In this document: piece by piece, positions 1-9,619 of the stretch
Position numbering within the stretch: the first letter of the stretch is position 1
How the letters are laid out: every line of letters begins with the position of its first letter
DNA from: Rheum nobile
Taxonomy: Eukaryota; Streptophyta; Magnoliopsida; Caryophyllales; Polygonaceae
Direction: 5' to 3'
Assembly (NCBI GenBank): GCA_027886185.1
Contig: WOAB01000719.1
Location: 1,426,001-1,490,000, forward strand
Length of the DNA stretch: 64,000 nt
Position numbers and translations under genes: made by a program
The notes under the pieces: generated by a model
What the model was told of the DNA's origin: nothing
Database searches by the model: none
What the model saw: the letters and a program-made list of their open reading frames with translations, nothing else

Positions 1-153
1 TGCAGAATTGATTGCGTTATATGAAACATGAAGAGAATGTGTATGGCTCAGATCTTTTATTCACCCTAGTAGCCACGTCATCAAATCATGCAGAATTGAT
101 TGCGTTATATGAAACATGAAGAGAATGTGTATGGCTCAGATCTTTTATTCACC
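1..153. repeat. 88-bp direct duplication inside Z RNase H
   Basis: Bases 1-65 recur at 89-153 almost unchanged (both begin tgcagaattgattgcg and end ttattcacc). The period of 88 bp is not a multiple of three, so the duplication shifts the RNase H frame. Confidence 0.85.
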
Positions 154-446
154 ATGTCCAACAATCTTGCAGATTAGAATCAATTGCAAAACAACCAACG
201 ACTATATATGAAGATAATGCAGCATGTATCGCCCAGATAAAAGAAGGATATATTAAGGGAGATAGAACTAAACATATATCCCCAAAATTTTTATCCACTC
301 GTGAGCAAGTGGAAGGCAAGGTTGATGTCTAACAAATTCAGTCAAGCAAGAACTTAGCGGATTTATTTACCAAATCCTTGTTCACTGGAGTGTTTAACAA
401 ACTTATACACAATATTGGTATGCGTCGTTTGAAAGATGTTTGCTAA
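1..446 (+). pseudogene. Copia RNase H C-terminal remnant (element Z)
   Basis: This is the end of a Ty1/copia pol gene; the element's 5' part lies outside the window. From about base 66 the frame reads a TLVATSSNHAELIALYET-like stretch, then ECVWLRSF, TIYEDNAACIAQ and SKNLADLFTKSL, which is the usual copia RNase H tail (YEDN and the DxFTKSL end). The frame is broken by a TGA after the tyrosine-glutamate-threonine, by a TAA near 329, and by the frame change across the 88-bp duplication. It ends with a TAA at 444-446, followed by a purine-rich spacer and the 3' LTR. This is a dead 3' fragment; the lineage cannot be set from this much sequence. Confidence 0.85.
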
Positions 447-570
447 ATTGAGGGGGGTTACAACTATACTCTTTTTCCCTTTGCCTTGGTTTTATCCCAT
501 TGGGTTTGTCCAAGTGAAGGTTTTTAACGAGGCAGTGTGTAGACTACAAGGTGTACATCCAAAGGGGGAA

Positions 571-832
571 TGTTGTAAATCTCTTTAATGGTTGGATGTT
601 GACATTTCCTTGAAGTCTCTCAAGTTACTAGTTTTGACTCATTTAGTATGTTTATGTTACATAGCAATTTACTATTTGTATTAAGTTTAGTCTTGTAATA
701 ACTTGCCTCTCTAGCCTATAAATAGAGGCTTTTGTCAAAGACAAAAAATACACAAGAAAAATACAAGATAAATACTTCTTTCCTCCTCTACTCTCCTAGT
801 TTTCTATTACATTGTTAACTAATCTTATAACA
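571..832 (+). repeat. 3' LTR of Copia element Z
   Basis: It starts TGTTGTAAATC directly after the polypurine tract AAAGGGGGAA (561-570) and ends CTTATAACA at 832, giving 262 bp with TG...CA ends. A TATA box (cctataaatagagg, about 715-728) lies two thirds in. The 5' LTR is not in the window, so the TSD cannot be checked. Bases 447-570 between pol and LTR are non-coding. Confidence 0.8.
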
Positions 833-930
833 AATAAACAATTTTTAACATATTACAGCAAACATCTAATTTATACTTTCGCATGTCCCATTGAAATAAG
901 AAAAACTATATTAAAATGTTGATGATGCCT
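833..930. other. AT-rich gap without gene
   Basis: This short AT-rich stretch lies between the Z LTR and the poly(A) end of the LINE fragment. I see no coding, repeat or RNA signal in it. Confidence 0.5.
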
Positions 931-1328
931 TTTTTTTTTTATATAGGCAAACAAGAGGTATCCTTACAAACCAGAAGGCATACCTAAATCATCGCAACAG
1001 ATGATTTTTACAAAGGATTTACAAGCTAATGGAACGCTAAATCTCGAATCTATGTAGTTTCTTCGAGAGCGAAGCTGTTGAGTGGAGTCTTGATGCTTTG
1101 AAAGGAACTAAGAGACTGCATTTTAGAGAACATAGGAAGGGATGGAAGTAGAAGCCATAAAGTCAGCTGCATTATTTGACTCTCGATAGCAATGTTGAAC
1201 CTGAAAATAATCAAAACCATATAACAAGATCTAATTTCCATAATAATGGGAGAGATTTCCCATGGAATTTTCCAAGTTCCACGGATTGAATTGATGCCAG
1301 AAAGATTATCTCCTTCAAGAACTATTCG
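931..1328 (-). pseudogene. 5'-truncated LINE: end of ORF2 RNase H, 3' UTR, poly(A)
   Basis: Read on the minus strand, the start encodes RIVLEGDNLSGIN and KIPWEISPIIMEI. After a frameshift it encodes FQHCYRESNNAADFMAS and then a stop. This is the C-terminal RNase H of a plant L1-type LINE ORF2 (family knowledge: EGDnlSvInai...PWeI and REaNxxADflA). About 230 bp of 3' UTR follow, then a short poly(A) tract, visible as ten T's on the + strand at about 931-941. The fragment abuts the left LTR of element A with no gap. I see no duplicated target around it. Confidence 0.75.
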
Positions 1329-2100
1329 CGAATAAGGGAACAATGTGTGTTGAGGGGACTGTTCCCTACAAGTCTTGATCTTCTCTTGATGTTGAGTTCA
1401 GCTTCAATAGGGAACGATCAATGAACGCTGTAACTTGGATAAGATTTGAATCGTGAGAACACTTTCCGAAATCAGAATTTTGCCCCTTACTAAGCTTTAG
1501 GGAATCTGCAAAATCTGAAGTGAGATAAAACAAATCCTCTAGTTCCCTTCAAGGCTTCTGATGGGAACTAAACTATGTTCATGTATTTGTGGAGTATGAC
1601 TTCAACTCAGATAGAGAACTCGTGCTTTTAATCTGATGTGCCAACACTATCACCGAAATGCCTTTATATAGGCTTTCAGGCGGTTACAGGTAACGGTTAC
1701 GGCGGTTACTAACGGTTACCAACCGTTCCAACTGCCACCAACCGTATTCAAGAATATCCAACTACTTCTATCAATTATCAACTGATTTAAGGTAGTTAAG
1801 AGACGGTTATTTTGACGGTTACCAAGGTGATTACAACACATTTATCACGTGCTGAAACTTTAACCATGCCCCAGGGAACTTGACGTTCCCACCTAGGGAA
1901 CGACTGATCCCTCCAAGGAACGACCACTCATTCAACCTTACATAACGTCGATCTGTAATAAAGACACAATTAACCTCTCTGATGCACTGTTCCCATATGG
2001 GTAACGTCACATATCCTTAATGTCTCCCTCAGAATCTCAAGTATGCTTACACGAGTGTGTACTCCACACCTCCAAACCCGTGATGTAGCTAAGTGAGATC
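1329..2100 (-). repeat. Element A 3' LTR (left copy, partial)
   Basis: The left copy aligns over 771 bp with 15642-16412, with no length difference between the copies. A minus-strand TATA box (gcctatataaaggc) sits at about 1662-1675. The first 87 bp present in the right LTR (from its TGTTGG end) are absent here. The sequence next to 2100 is instead the 3' tail of A, and the last base pair reads CG rather than CA. The copy is rich in GGGAAC/GTTCCC. Confidence 0.8.
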
Positions 2101-2313
2101 CTTTTAAGGAACGCATCCTCAATCGTGCACCTACATTCTGCACTTTTTCAAAGAAACTATTAAGAAATTGCTTTCAACCTCTAAACTTGTAGGAACAAAG
2201 CATATATCTAGGGACTATTTATTTGTGCTCTCAGTTTCTAGGTGTATGCTTTCCACATTGAATTCGTTCCCAACGTTAATTGGAAAGGAATTGGGTATCC
2301 CACCGCTAGAAAG
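2101..2313 (-). other. Element A 3' non-coding tail
   Basis: This stretch runs from the RNase H stop to the repeated LTR part. A polypurine tract is expected here, but no convincing one is visible. Confidence 0.5.
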
Positions 2314-2708
2314 CTATATGGGTCTTAATCCCATCCCCTTAGCCGACTTGGAAACCAAGTCCCTAGCCAACCCCTTCGTCAAGTGGTCAGCCAAGTTTTG
2401 TTGTGATCTAACAAAATCCATCGAAATCACCCCATGCGTAATGAGCTCTCTTATCGCACTATGCCTCACACCCAAGTGGCGTGATTTTCCATTGTATACA
2501 TGGCTATATGCTTTCGCCAAAGTTGTAGCGCTATCACAATGGATTGATATAGGTGAAATTGGCTTTTCCCATAATGGAATTTCATATATCAAGTTCCTTG
2601 GCCATTCCGCTTCTTTCCCAGCAGCGGCTAAGGCAACAAACTCCGATTCCATGGTGGAACTCGTAATGCAAGTTTGTTTCTTGGAAGCCCATGAGATGGC
2701 ACCCCCAC
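2314..2708 (-). pseudogene. Element A RNase H, C-terminal part
   Basis: The minus strand reads GGAISWASKKQT, then MESEFVALAAAGKEAEW, IHCDSATTLAKAY, NGKSRHLGVRHS and QNLADHLTKGLARD: copia RNase H with the catalytic ESE and CDS motifs. The sequence 5' to this part is missing because a nested insertion cuts in at 2708. The other half ends at 11941 in the motif TSGWVFLVGG. The halves meet in frame at the duplicated CCCAC target. This half is free of stops until its natural end at 2314. Confidence 0.9.
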
Positions 2709-2713
2709 TGATG
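2704..2713. repeat. Two stacked target-site duplications (left copies)
   Basis: CCCAC (2704-2708) pairs with 11941-11945 and flanks solo LTR C. TGATG (2709-2713) pairs with 10745-10749 and flanks Sirevirus B. Both are exact 5-bp duplications. TGATG is also the terminal sequence of C, so B integrated at the very edge of C. Confidence 0.9.
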
Positions 2714-3838
2714 TGTAGGATCGAGATTGTTAGACGAAAAACTAAGGAACTAAGAATAGCAATTCTCAGTTCCCTTCGCAGCGGAATTTAAACAATCAAG
2801 CACAAATGAACAAGTTCCTTATAGTGGAAACCTTTGATTGTCAACTAGCAATCCAGGATAAAAACCAATACCTTTCTTTTGAAAGGGTTTCAAGGTCTAC
2901 TTCTTGATTTCTTATCTCTTTTGGTTACAGCTTATCCTAGGAACAAACACACAGTTTGTTCACCTTACACACAGTTAGACAATCCTAGATAACTTAACAC
3001 AATCAATAATCAATCCAAGAAACAGACCTTAGCACCTAGGAACTATCTCACTTACAGTCACAGGAACTTAGCACTCAACTCTTTGATTCCTTGACTGGTT
3101 CCTCTTGATCTTGGTTTGCTTTTATGATCTTGTTTGAAGGTTCACACTTTGATGTTTGCTATTGAGTGTGATTCATTTATTTTTGTGCTTGTTGATAACC
3201 TTTGAGTTAGTCTTTCTTTTATAGTGGATTCTTCGTATCTTGATCTTCTCTTGGTTCCCACAGATCAAGCTTGCCCTAGGATGTGTGGTGATCCTTGATC
3301 CACGTTGTCTTTGACATGTACCAATAACCTAGGCATCTCAGGATCCTTTTTTAGTTGGTCAACTGCTTCAGCCAAGTCATTCTCCAACTTCCTTCTTCCG
3401 AGGTTCGACAAGCTGAGCACTTTGGAACTGTCTTCTGGACAACGACAGGTTCCATGACAAGTCGCTTTCACCTTTCTCTGTCCGAGGTTATGTGTTCTAG
3501 GCGTCTTGTTGTTTTTATCTGGACAATGGCAGACCTTGGAAGCTTCGCATAAGTCATTTTCAACTTTCTCTTGTCCGAGGTTGGTGTTCCCAGATTTCTC
3601 GAAAAGCGCAACATCACATGTTGTATTTCTGGGCACACCTGGGTTCCTTCCTTTGGCTTGTTCCTTGGTTTTCTTGTCCTGTTTTGCTTTCATGCCTTCG
3701 ATGTTTGTCCTGTGGTTCCTTAAGGCACATCTTTGAGATAAAATATTAGTATCAAAATATTTGTCATCTTCAAAAGTAAAGAAACTGAGGAAAGGAACTC
3801 GCAGGGGAACTAAGGTTCCAGAGTTCCATTTCCTAACA
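2714..3838 (-). repeat. Element B 3' LTR
   Basis: It runs from TGTAGGATCG to TTTCCTAACA on the + strand, 1125 bp, the same length as the right copy at 9620-10744 with a modest number of substitutions. A minus-strand TATA box (ctataaaag) lies at about 3214-3230. Confidence 0.92.
3265..3693 (-). other. ORF in B LTR made of degenerate repeats
   Basis: An open frame of 142 codons starts MKAKQDKKTKEQ. The matching frame in the right LTR (10048-10599) is 183 codons. The frame contains three related blocks centred on NLGQEKVEND, NLGQRKVKAT and NLGRRKLEND. They correspond to DNA repeats of 84 and 93 bp with the core tccgaggtt near 3398, 3482 and 3575. Both spacings are multiples of three. Nothing recognisable is encoded. 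It may simply be an open minisatellite, but it is open in both LTRs. Confidence 0.4.
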
Positions 3839-5371
3839 ATTTCCCCCTTTTTGATGATGACAAATATAAGGAACCTGACAACATAATAGGAACATGAAAT
3901 TCATGAGAACAGTTGAGCTAAGGGATTTTCAACTTTAAAAAATATTGATAGAACATTCAATAGTTGCAAATTCCCCCTAAGCAAATGAACTAAGTTATTC
4001 AAGTTCCCCCTTAGAAGTAGAACGGGTTCAGAGTTCCTATAAGTCCAGTAGTTCCAATAATTCAAGGTTCCTATCCATTCTTCCCCCTTTTGACATCATC
4101 GAAAAGATCAAGTTACTTATCAAGTATAGGATATCAATGTGAAATAAACAATTTGCGTTAAACCCATGACAGTGACCATAATAGAAACTTAAGGAAAAGA
4201 CAAATGATGCATTAGAAACATTACCATAAGAGTTCATTAATCATTAAAGTCAAGTACATTCCCCAGAGATGCATAGTGGAAAGAGAAACAAAAGAGCACA
4301 ACCAACTTGACATTAGACAAAATAAGGATAGAAGAGGGGAGTAGAACCCTAGGGAACTACTAGCACACTGTGATGTTATAGTACTGGGAACTAGGAGAGA
4401 CATTCCTATGGCAGCGTAGTGGCCTCCTCTTCAGTTTCCTTCTTTTCTGCAGTTCCTTCATCTTGGCTTGTTGTCATCTTATCGGCCTGATTACCTCCAA
4501 TTGAGCAAGGTTAAGATTGAGATTTTTCTTGGCCATTTGAGGAGCTTTGTGTTTTGAGAGAGACAGGTGAACATGAGATTGAGAGAAGGCGTGAGAGAAT
4601 AGAGTGCTCAGCTCAATCAAACAGGAAACCTTAAATAACCCTTGAGCAATTTTGGAGCCGTTGAGAATCAAGCCATTGGAGATATTTATGGGAACTCTGA
4701 AGAGTTGAAATGACTAATTTTCTTGAAGCTTTTGCGCCTTTGCAACGGTCACAAATTCAAAGATTAGATGCTCAAAAATGGCAACTGTTCAAGGCTGAGA
4801 AGACGTCTCTGACGCTGTGAGATTTGCCATAAATACTGTCTTGGGAGGAGCAATTCTCTTACTAGCCGTTTAAGGGGTAGCCCATCCTAGTTCCTTTCTG
4901 GTGATATTTTCAGTGTGCTAGAGGGATATATGTGAACTTTGATGTGGGTTTAAAAACATGGAACATAAAAGTACGTTCCCATACAAGGAATCAAGGAGAC
5001 CATTTATCGCATTGCACAATAATTCCCAGAGAGGGTTAAGAGATGGATCCTAGGGAATTAAATTGAGCAATGAGGCAAGGAGGGTCATAGTACACAATCA
5101 TCATTTCGGCTTGTATTGTTGGGTTAGAATATGATCAGATTGTGACTTTTGGGCCAACAAAGAAACTTGAACAATGGAGAAGTTGAAAGAATAATGAGGA
5201 CCAAAGGGCACAAACTAATGAAAATTTATCAAAGCCTTTTTAAGAAACCATTATGGAAATGAGGGTTTGTGGCAAGAGATATAACACAGAGACATCAAGA
5301 CTTAACAAGCAAACGATCTTAAACTAGACAATCAGGGGAACTAGAGAGAAGCCTTTAAGCTAAAGTCACTG
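3839..5371 (-). other. B 3' non-coding region with multiple polypurine tracts
   Basis: On the minus strand the tract next to the LTR reads AAAAAGGGGGAAAT (3839-3852). Further polypurine blocks (seen as ttccccc on the + strand) lie at about 3970, 4003 and 4080; the last is again followed by a TGACATCATC-like word. Repeated polypurine tracts ahead of the 3' LTR are a known Sirevirus trait. The small open frames at 4037-4671 look like chance; no envelope-like protein is recognisable. Confidence 0.6.
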
Positions 5372-7156
5372 CTAGGTTATAGGAATCATTCCCAGTTCTA
5401 ATCTAAGGTGCTCGAAGGGAACTCTATTCAAGGCTTTGGTGAATATATCTGCAACTTGATCTTCAGTTCTACAGAACTTCATAATGATGTTCCCTTTTTC
5501 AACATGATCTCTAAGAAAATGATGTCTTATGTCTATATGCTTGGTCCTAGTATGATGCAAAGGATTCTTAGAAATGTTTATAGAACTGGTGTTATCACAA
5601 AGAATAGTGAGAGGACCATAGGACATACCAAAATCTACGAGTTGTTGCTTTAGCCATAAGAGTTGGGAACAACAAGAAGCGGCCGTGATGTACTCGGATT
5701 CTGTGGTGGAGAGAGAGACTGAGACTTGTTTCTTTGAGCCCCATGACACAAGGCAAAGGCCTAGGAACTGTGCCATTCCAGAGGTGCTCTTCCTATCCAC
5801 CAGGTATCCAGCGTAGTCGGCATCGGTGTAACCCATCAGCTCAAAGGGACATTCTTTGGGGTACCAAATGCAGAGTGAGTCAGTTCCCTTGAGATATCGG
5901 AGTATCCTTTTTACAGCAGCCAAGTGGGTTTCTCTTGGACAAGATTGGAACCTAGCACACAAGCCAACAACAAAAACAATGTATGGGCGACTAGCGGTTA
6001 GTTACATGAGTGAGCCTATCATACCTCTATAGAGTTTCTCTTCCACTAGAGGACTTGAGTGGTCCTTGTCCAAGTGAGCAATGGTGGAAATGGGAGTGGA
6101 AAGAGGCTTGCATGACTCCATTTTGAACTTTTTCAATAGTTCCCTGACATACTTCTGTTGATGAATTTGTATACCATCTTCCTTTTGAGTGATTTGCAAT
6201 CCGAGGAAGAATGTGAGTTCCCCAATTAGGCTCATTTCAAATTCACTGCTCATCAAGTCTTTGAACTTGTCTACAAGGGACAGGTTAGTGGAACTAAAAA
6301 TGATATCATCGACATAAATTTGAACCACTAAGATGTTACCTTCTTCTTCTAGGATGAAGAGAGTCTTATCAATGACTCCACGCCTGTAGTCATTTGAGAG
6401 TAGGAACTGGGAAAGACGATCATACCAAGCTCTGGGAGCTTGCTTGAGGCCATACAATGCTTTATCTAGAAAGTAGACATGGTCGAGATGATCATCGTCT
6501 TCAAAGCCAGGTGGTTGCTTGACATAGACTTCCTCTTGAAGGATTCCATTGAGGAAGACAATCTTTACATCCAATTGGAACAGTTTGAACCCTTTGTGTG
6601 ATGCGAAAGCAATCAACAATCTTATTGCTTCAATCCTTGCCACTGGAGCATAGGTTTCATCATAGTCGATGCCTTCTTGTTGATTGTATCCTTGAGCAAC
6701 GAGTCTTGCTTTGTTCCTTATCACAACTCCTGTATCATCTAGTTTGTTTCTGAAAACCCATTTAGTTCCTATGATGTGCTTATCCTTGGGGCGGGGAACT
6801 AGATGCCATACTTTGTTCCTTTTAAACTGATGAAGTTCTTCTTGCATGGCTTGGATCCAGTCTACATCCTTCAGTTCTTCACCTATATTCTTTGGTTCCA
6901 CAACAGATAAGAAAGCATTGAAGGCAAAGAAGGTTAGATATTCGAACCTGATTGGAGGCTTGATGGTTCTTCTTTCTCTATTGGGAGCTAGAGTATTTGA
7001 TGTGGAGGCATTTTGATTTGAACATTCAGCTTCAACTTCTGTGTTGGGATCACCTTCTCCATTGAAGAACATGTGAGAGGATGAATCATTGATGTCTCCA
7101 CAGGTATTGTCTTCATGTTCATGGTCCCCAGAGGTGGATTGTTGTTGATTATCCAT
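5372..7156 (-). pseudogene. Element B reverse transcriptase and RNase H
   Basis: This is the copia RT/RNase H part of pol. From the N-terminus it reads a basic linker, then WIQAMQEELHQF, GTKWVFRNK, RLVAQGYNQQEGIDYDETY, LYGLKQAPRAWYDRL and the active site IYVDDIIF. It then reads GLQITQKEDGI, the RNase H motifs YTDADYAG and TESEYITAA, and DIFTKAL at the end. The two parts (6002-7156 and 5372-5962) share one frame and are separated by a single stop (6002-6004) in the usual SLxYLTASRPD stretch. The catalytic residues are otherwise present. The frame ends 1.5 kb before the LTR. Confidence 0.93.
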
Positions 7157-7225
7157 GGGAACTGGTGGAACAATTTGTGCAGTTGGGTAGGAACTGGGAG
7201 GTGTGATGTCTTCATCCAGATCTTC

Positions 7226-7684
7226 TTAAGGTGGCTTGGGAAATGGATCTTCAAATGGACTGGTGGTGTTCTGCATAATTCTACCAAGTGATTTCTCATT
7301 AAAAATAACATGAACACTTTCTTCTACCTTTTTAGTCCTTTTGTTGAAGACCTTGTATGCCTTGCTGCTTGAGGCATATCCAATGAAGATCCCTTCATCA
7401 CTCCTTGGGTCGAATTTTCCAAGATTATCTTTCCCATTGTTATGCACAAAGCATTTGCATCCGAACACCCTAAAATGTGAAATGTTGGGAACTCTTCCTC
7501 TTAGAAGTCCATAGGATGTCTTCTCTGTGATTGGGCAAAGCATAGCGCGATTGATGATGTAGCAGGCTGCATTGATTGCTTCAGCCCAGAATGATTGAGA
7601 GAGTCCTCTTGAGATGAACATAGTCCGAGCCATGTCTTCTAAGGTTCTATTCTTCCTTTCCACGAACCTGAGTTCCCTGCTCAA
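7226..7684 (-). pseudogene. Element B integrase, C-terminal two thirds only
   Basis: It starts within the catalytic core at VERKNRTLEDMARTM, which carries the glutamate of the DDE triad, and continues SFWAEAINAACYIINR, FGCKCFVHNN, DEGIFIGYASSSKAY and KVEESVHVIFNE, which is strongly Sirevirus-like. The zinc-binding domain and both catalytic aspartates are missing. Upstream (minus-strand sense) the sequence switches abruptly at about 7685 to LTR/polypurine-tract sequence. Downstream a frame change near 7220 leads into the RT linker. Confidence 0.88.
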
Positions 7685-8363
7685 CTACACATGTGGAACT
7701 ATTAGTAGCAAAGTGTTTGTCATCGTCAAAACTAGGAAAACTAAGGAAGGGAACCAGGTAGGAAACTGGAGTTCCCAAAAGTTCACTTCCTACCAATTTC
7801 CCCCTTTTTGATGATGACAAATATGTAGAACCTGGCATATCTAAAATAGGCATGAATGATATATGAGGAAAAGCAGAACATAACTAGATGTAGAATAATC
7901 ATTAGTGAATTACATATTCCCCCTTAATATCAAACCGGGTTCCTTAATTCCCCCTTAAAGAGACAACCAGTTCAGAGTTCCTTTCATCCTATTAGTTCCA
8001 GGTTGCAGAGATCATTCCCCCTTGACCACCAAGATGATTCCAACAATAGAACTTGGGAACAATAAGCAGTTGAGGTGACGAATTTCCTTATTTACCTCAG
8101 TTCCCCTTGAATCATTGACTTCTGATACATGTAGTTCCATTGATATTATCATTGGGAACTAACGTCAACACCATGTGATCCTCCATCATTTTCATTAGTG
8201 TTTGGAGTTCCCTTCATTGTTTTCTGCTTCTTCATACAAATCTTTCTTTAACAAAGGACATATTTCCCTTGTTATTCCTTTGAAGTGAGATGAGCTAGAT
8301 CAAAACTTCAATTCTGCGTCTCAATCATCATTTTGCATTCTGTAGGGAACTAGGCATATCACT
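7685..8363 (-). repeat. Second Sirevirus 3'-end fragment inside B
   Basis: The stretch around 7690-7830 resembles the junction of B's own 3' region and LTR (3720-3860). It has the same order of words ending in cctacca, then atttccccctttttgatg, then acaaatat, but it is clearly diverged. More polypurine blocks (ttccccc on the + strand) follow at about 7918, 7950 and 8014, as in B's true 3' region. The fragment therefore holds multiple polypurine tracts plus about 110 bp of an LTR start, and replaces protease and the first part of integrase. Confidence 0.7.
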
Positions 8364-9576
8364 TCAACCTGCAATACAATTAAGACTTACGCACCCAGAC
8401 ACGCTTGGCTTTTCTGGGTTTATGGTAATGAGAGTTCCTTTGCACCTGCAAGTTGGTTGAGTAATACACATGACCACTAATCTCAACATCCAAGTTCCTT
8501 TTCCTATGACTTTCTTTAATTTGCCTTTTCTTACAATCATGAATATAATGATCATTTTTACCACAATGCCAACAAACACGATTATGCTTAACATGACCAT
8601 ATTTTCCTTTACCGGGACAAAAAGGTTTTTCATGTTTCCTCTGCTGGAAGTCAATTCCCTTACCTCTAGTTCCTTGAGCTTGATTGACGTACATTTTATG
8701 AGCGTTTTGTCCATCAAACTAGGTTTGTTTACCTTTAGGCTTCTTCTCAAGAACCTTTACCTTCTCTTCCAGGAACTGATTTTTATCACGAGAAGTTTGA
8801 AGAGCGAAATTGAGAGTTTCATTTTTCTCAACCAGTTCCCTTCTTAGCTTCTCATTTTCAGCAGAGCATGAATCCTCGGAATCTTCCTTTCCCGGATAAC
8901 CAATACCATATCTTTGCTTAACAAACACAGTTTGATTGACAGTTTTTTCATTGATAGAAGTAGTCAACACATCAAGCTTATCTATGATTTCAACAAGCAA
9001 ATCATTTTCTGGAGTAAGGGAACTCTGACAATTCTTAGCATGCTTAAGTTCCTTTTCAAGAGCAGTACAATTATCACATGAAATATGGGAAACGCTAGAC
9101 ATGCTTGCAAAATCTTTAAGATGTGCTAGTTCATTTTCAAGAGCAGTACAATTATCACATGAAACATGGGAAACGCTAGACATGCTTGCAAAATCTTTAA
9201 GATGTGCTAGTTCATTTTCAAGAGCAGTACATGAATCACACTTTCTAGAGGAACTAGCAAGTAATTTTTCAGTTTCATCAAGTTTCTTGCTCCAAACAGA
9301 ATTTTCAGTAGATAAGCATGAAATTTCTTCTTCACATTCATCTAGTCTTTCCTGAAGGGAACTGTTCTCTTTTCCAAGTTTCCTAATAATTTTAATCAAT
9401 TGCTTCTTATCACATTCAAGAAGAGATTTAGTAAAGTCAGAAGAGAATACCTCAGAGTCATTTGATTTCGTTGAGTCCTCCTTAACCATTAAACACCTTT
9501 CTCCTTTCTTCCGAATGTGAGGTTTGTTGATGGAAATTCTCAGCTCAAACTTGCTTGGTTGAGACATGATCTGCAA
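8364..9576 (-). pseudogene. Element B gag (coiled coil, CCHC knuckle)
   Basis: The first part (9576-8719) is 285 residues and highly charged, with heptad-rich stretches such as ENSSLQERLDECEEEI and a 27-residue tandem repeat. It ends VLEKKPKGK. A frame change near 8700 leads to the second part, with the zinc knuckle CWHCGKNDHYIHDC and the closing KAKRVWVRKS typical of Sirevirus gag. The globular UBN2-like N-terminal gag domain expected before the coiled coil is not visible, so gag is probably internally deleted as well. The start at 9576 lies 29 bp from the PBS. Confidence 0.8.
9060..9221 (-). repeat. 81-bp in-frame tandem repeat in B gag
   Basis: Two nearly identical 81-bp units (9060-9140, 9141-9221) encode 27 residues each (CTALENELAHLKDFAS core, then SCDN), followed by the start of a third. 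Each unit adds one cysteine pair spaced CDNC. Confidence 0.85.
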
Positions 9577-9605
9577 ACTTTAAACAAAGATCTAGAGCTT
9601 TTCCT

Positions 9606-9617
9606 GCTCTGATACCA
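9606..9617 (-). promoter_or_regulatory. B primer binding site (initiator tRNA-Met)
   Basis: The minus strand reads TGGTATCAGAGC, the standard plant Copia primer site, two bases from the LTR edge at 9620. Confidence 0.93.
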
Positions 9618-9619
9618 AT

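Noticed and set aside
2168..2791. 207-codon + strand open frame
   Set aside because: Shadow of the minus-strand RNase H of element A; no family likeness, and it runs into B's LTR.
4037..4671. Possible envelope-like gene of B
   Set aside because: Only three short overlapping frames without shared frame; hydrophobic stretches come from polypurine/polypyrimidine bias.
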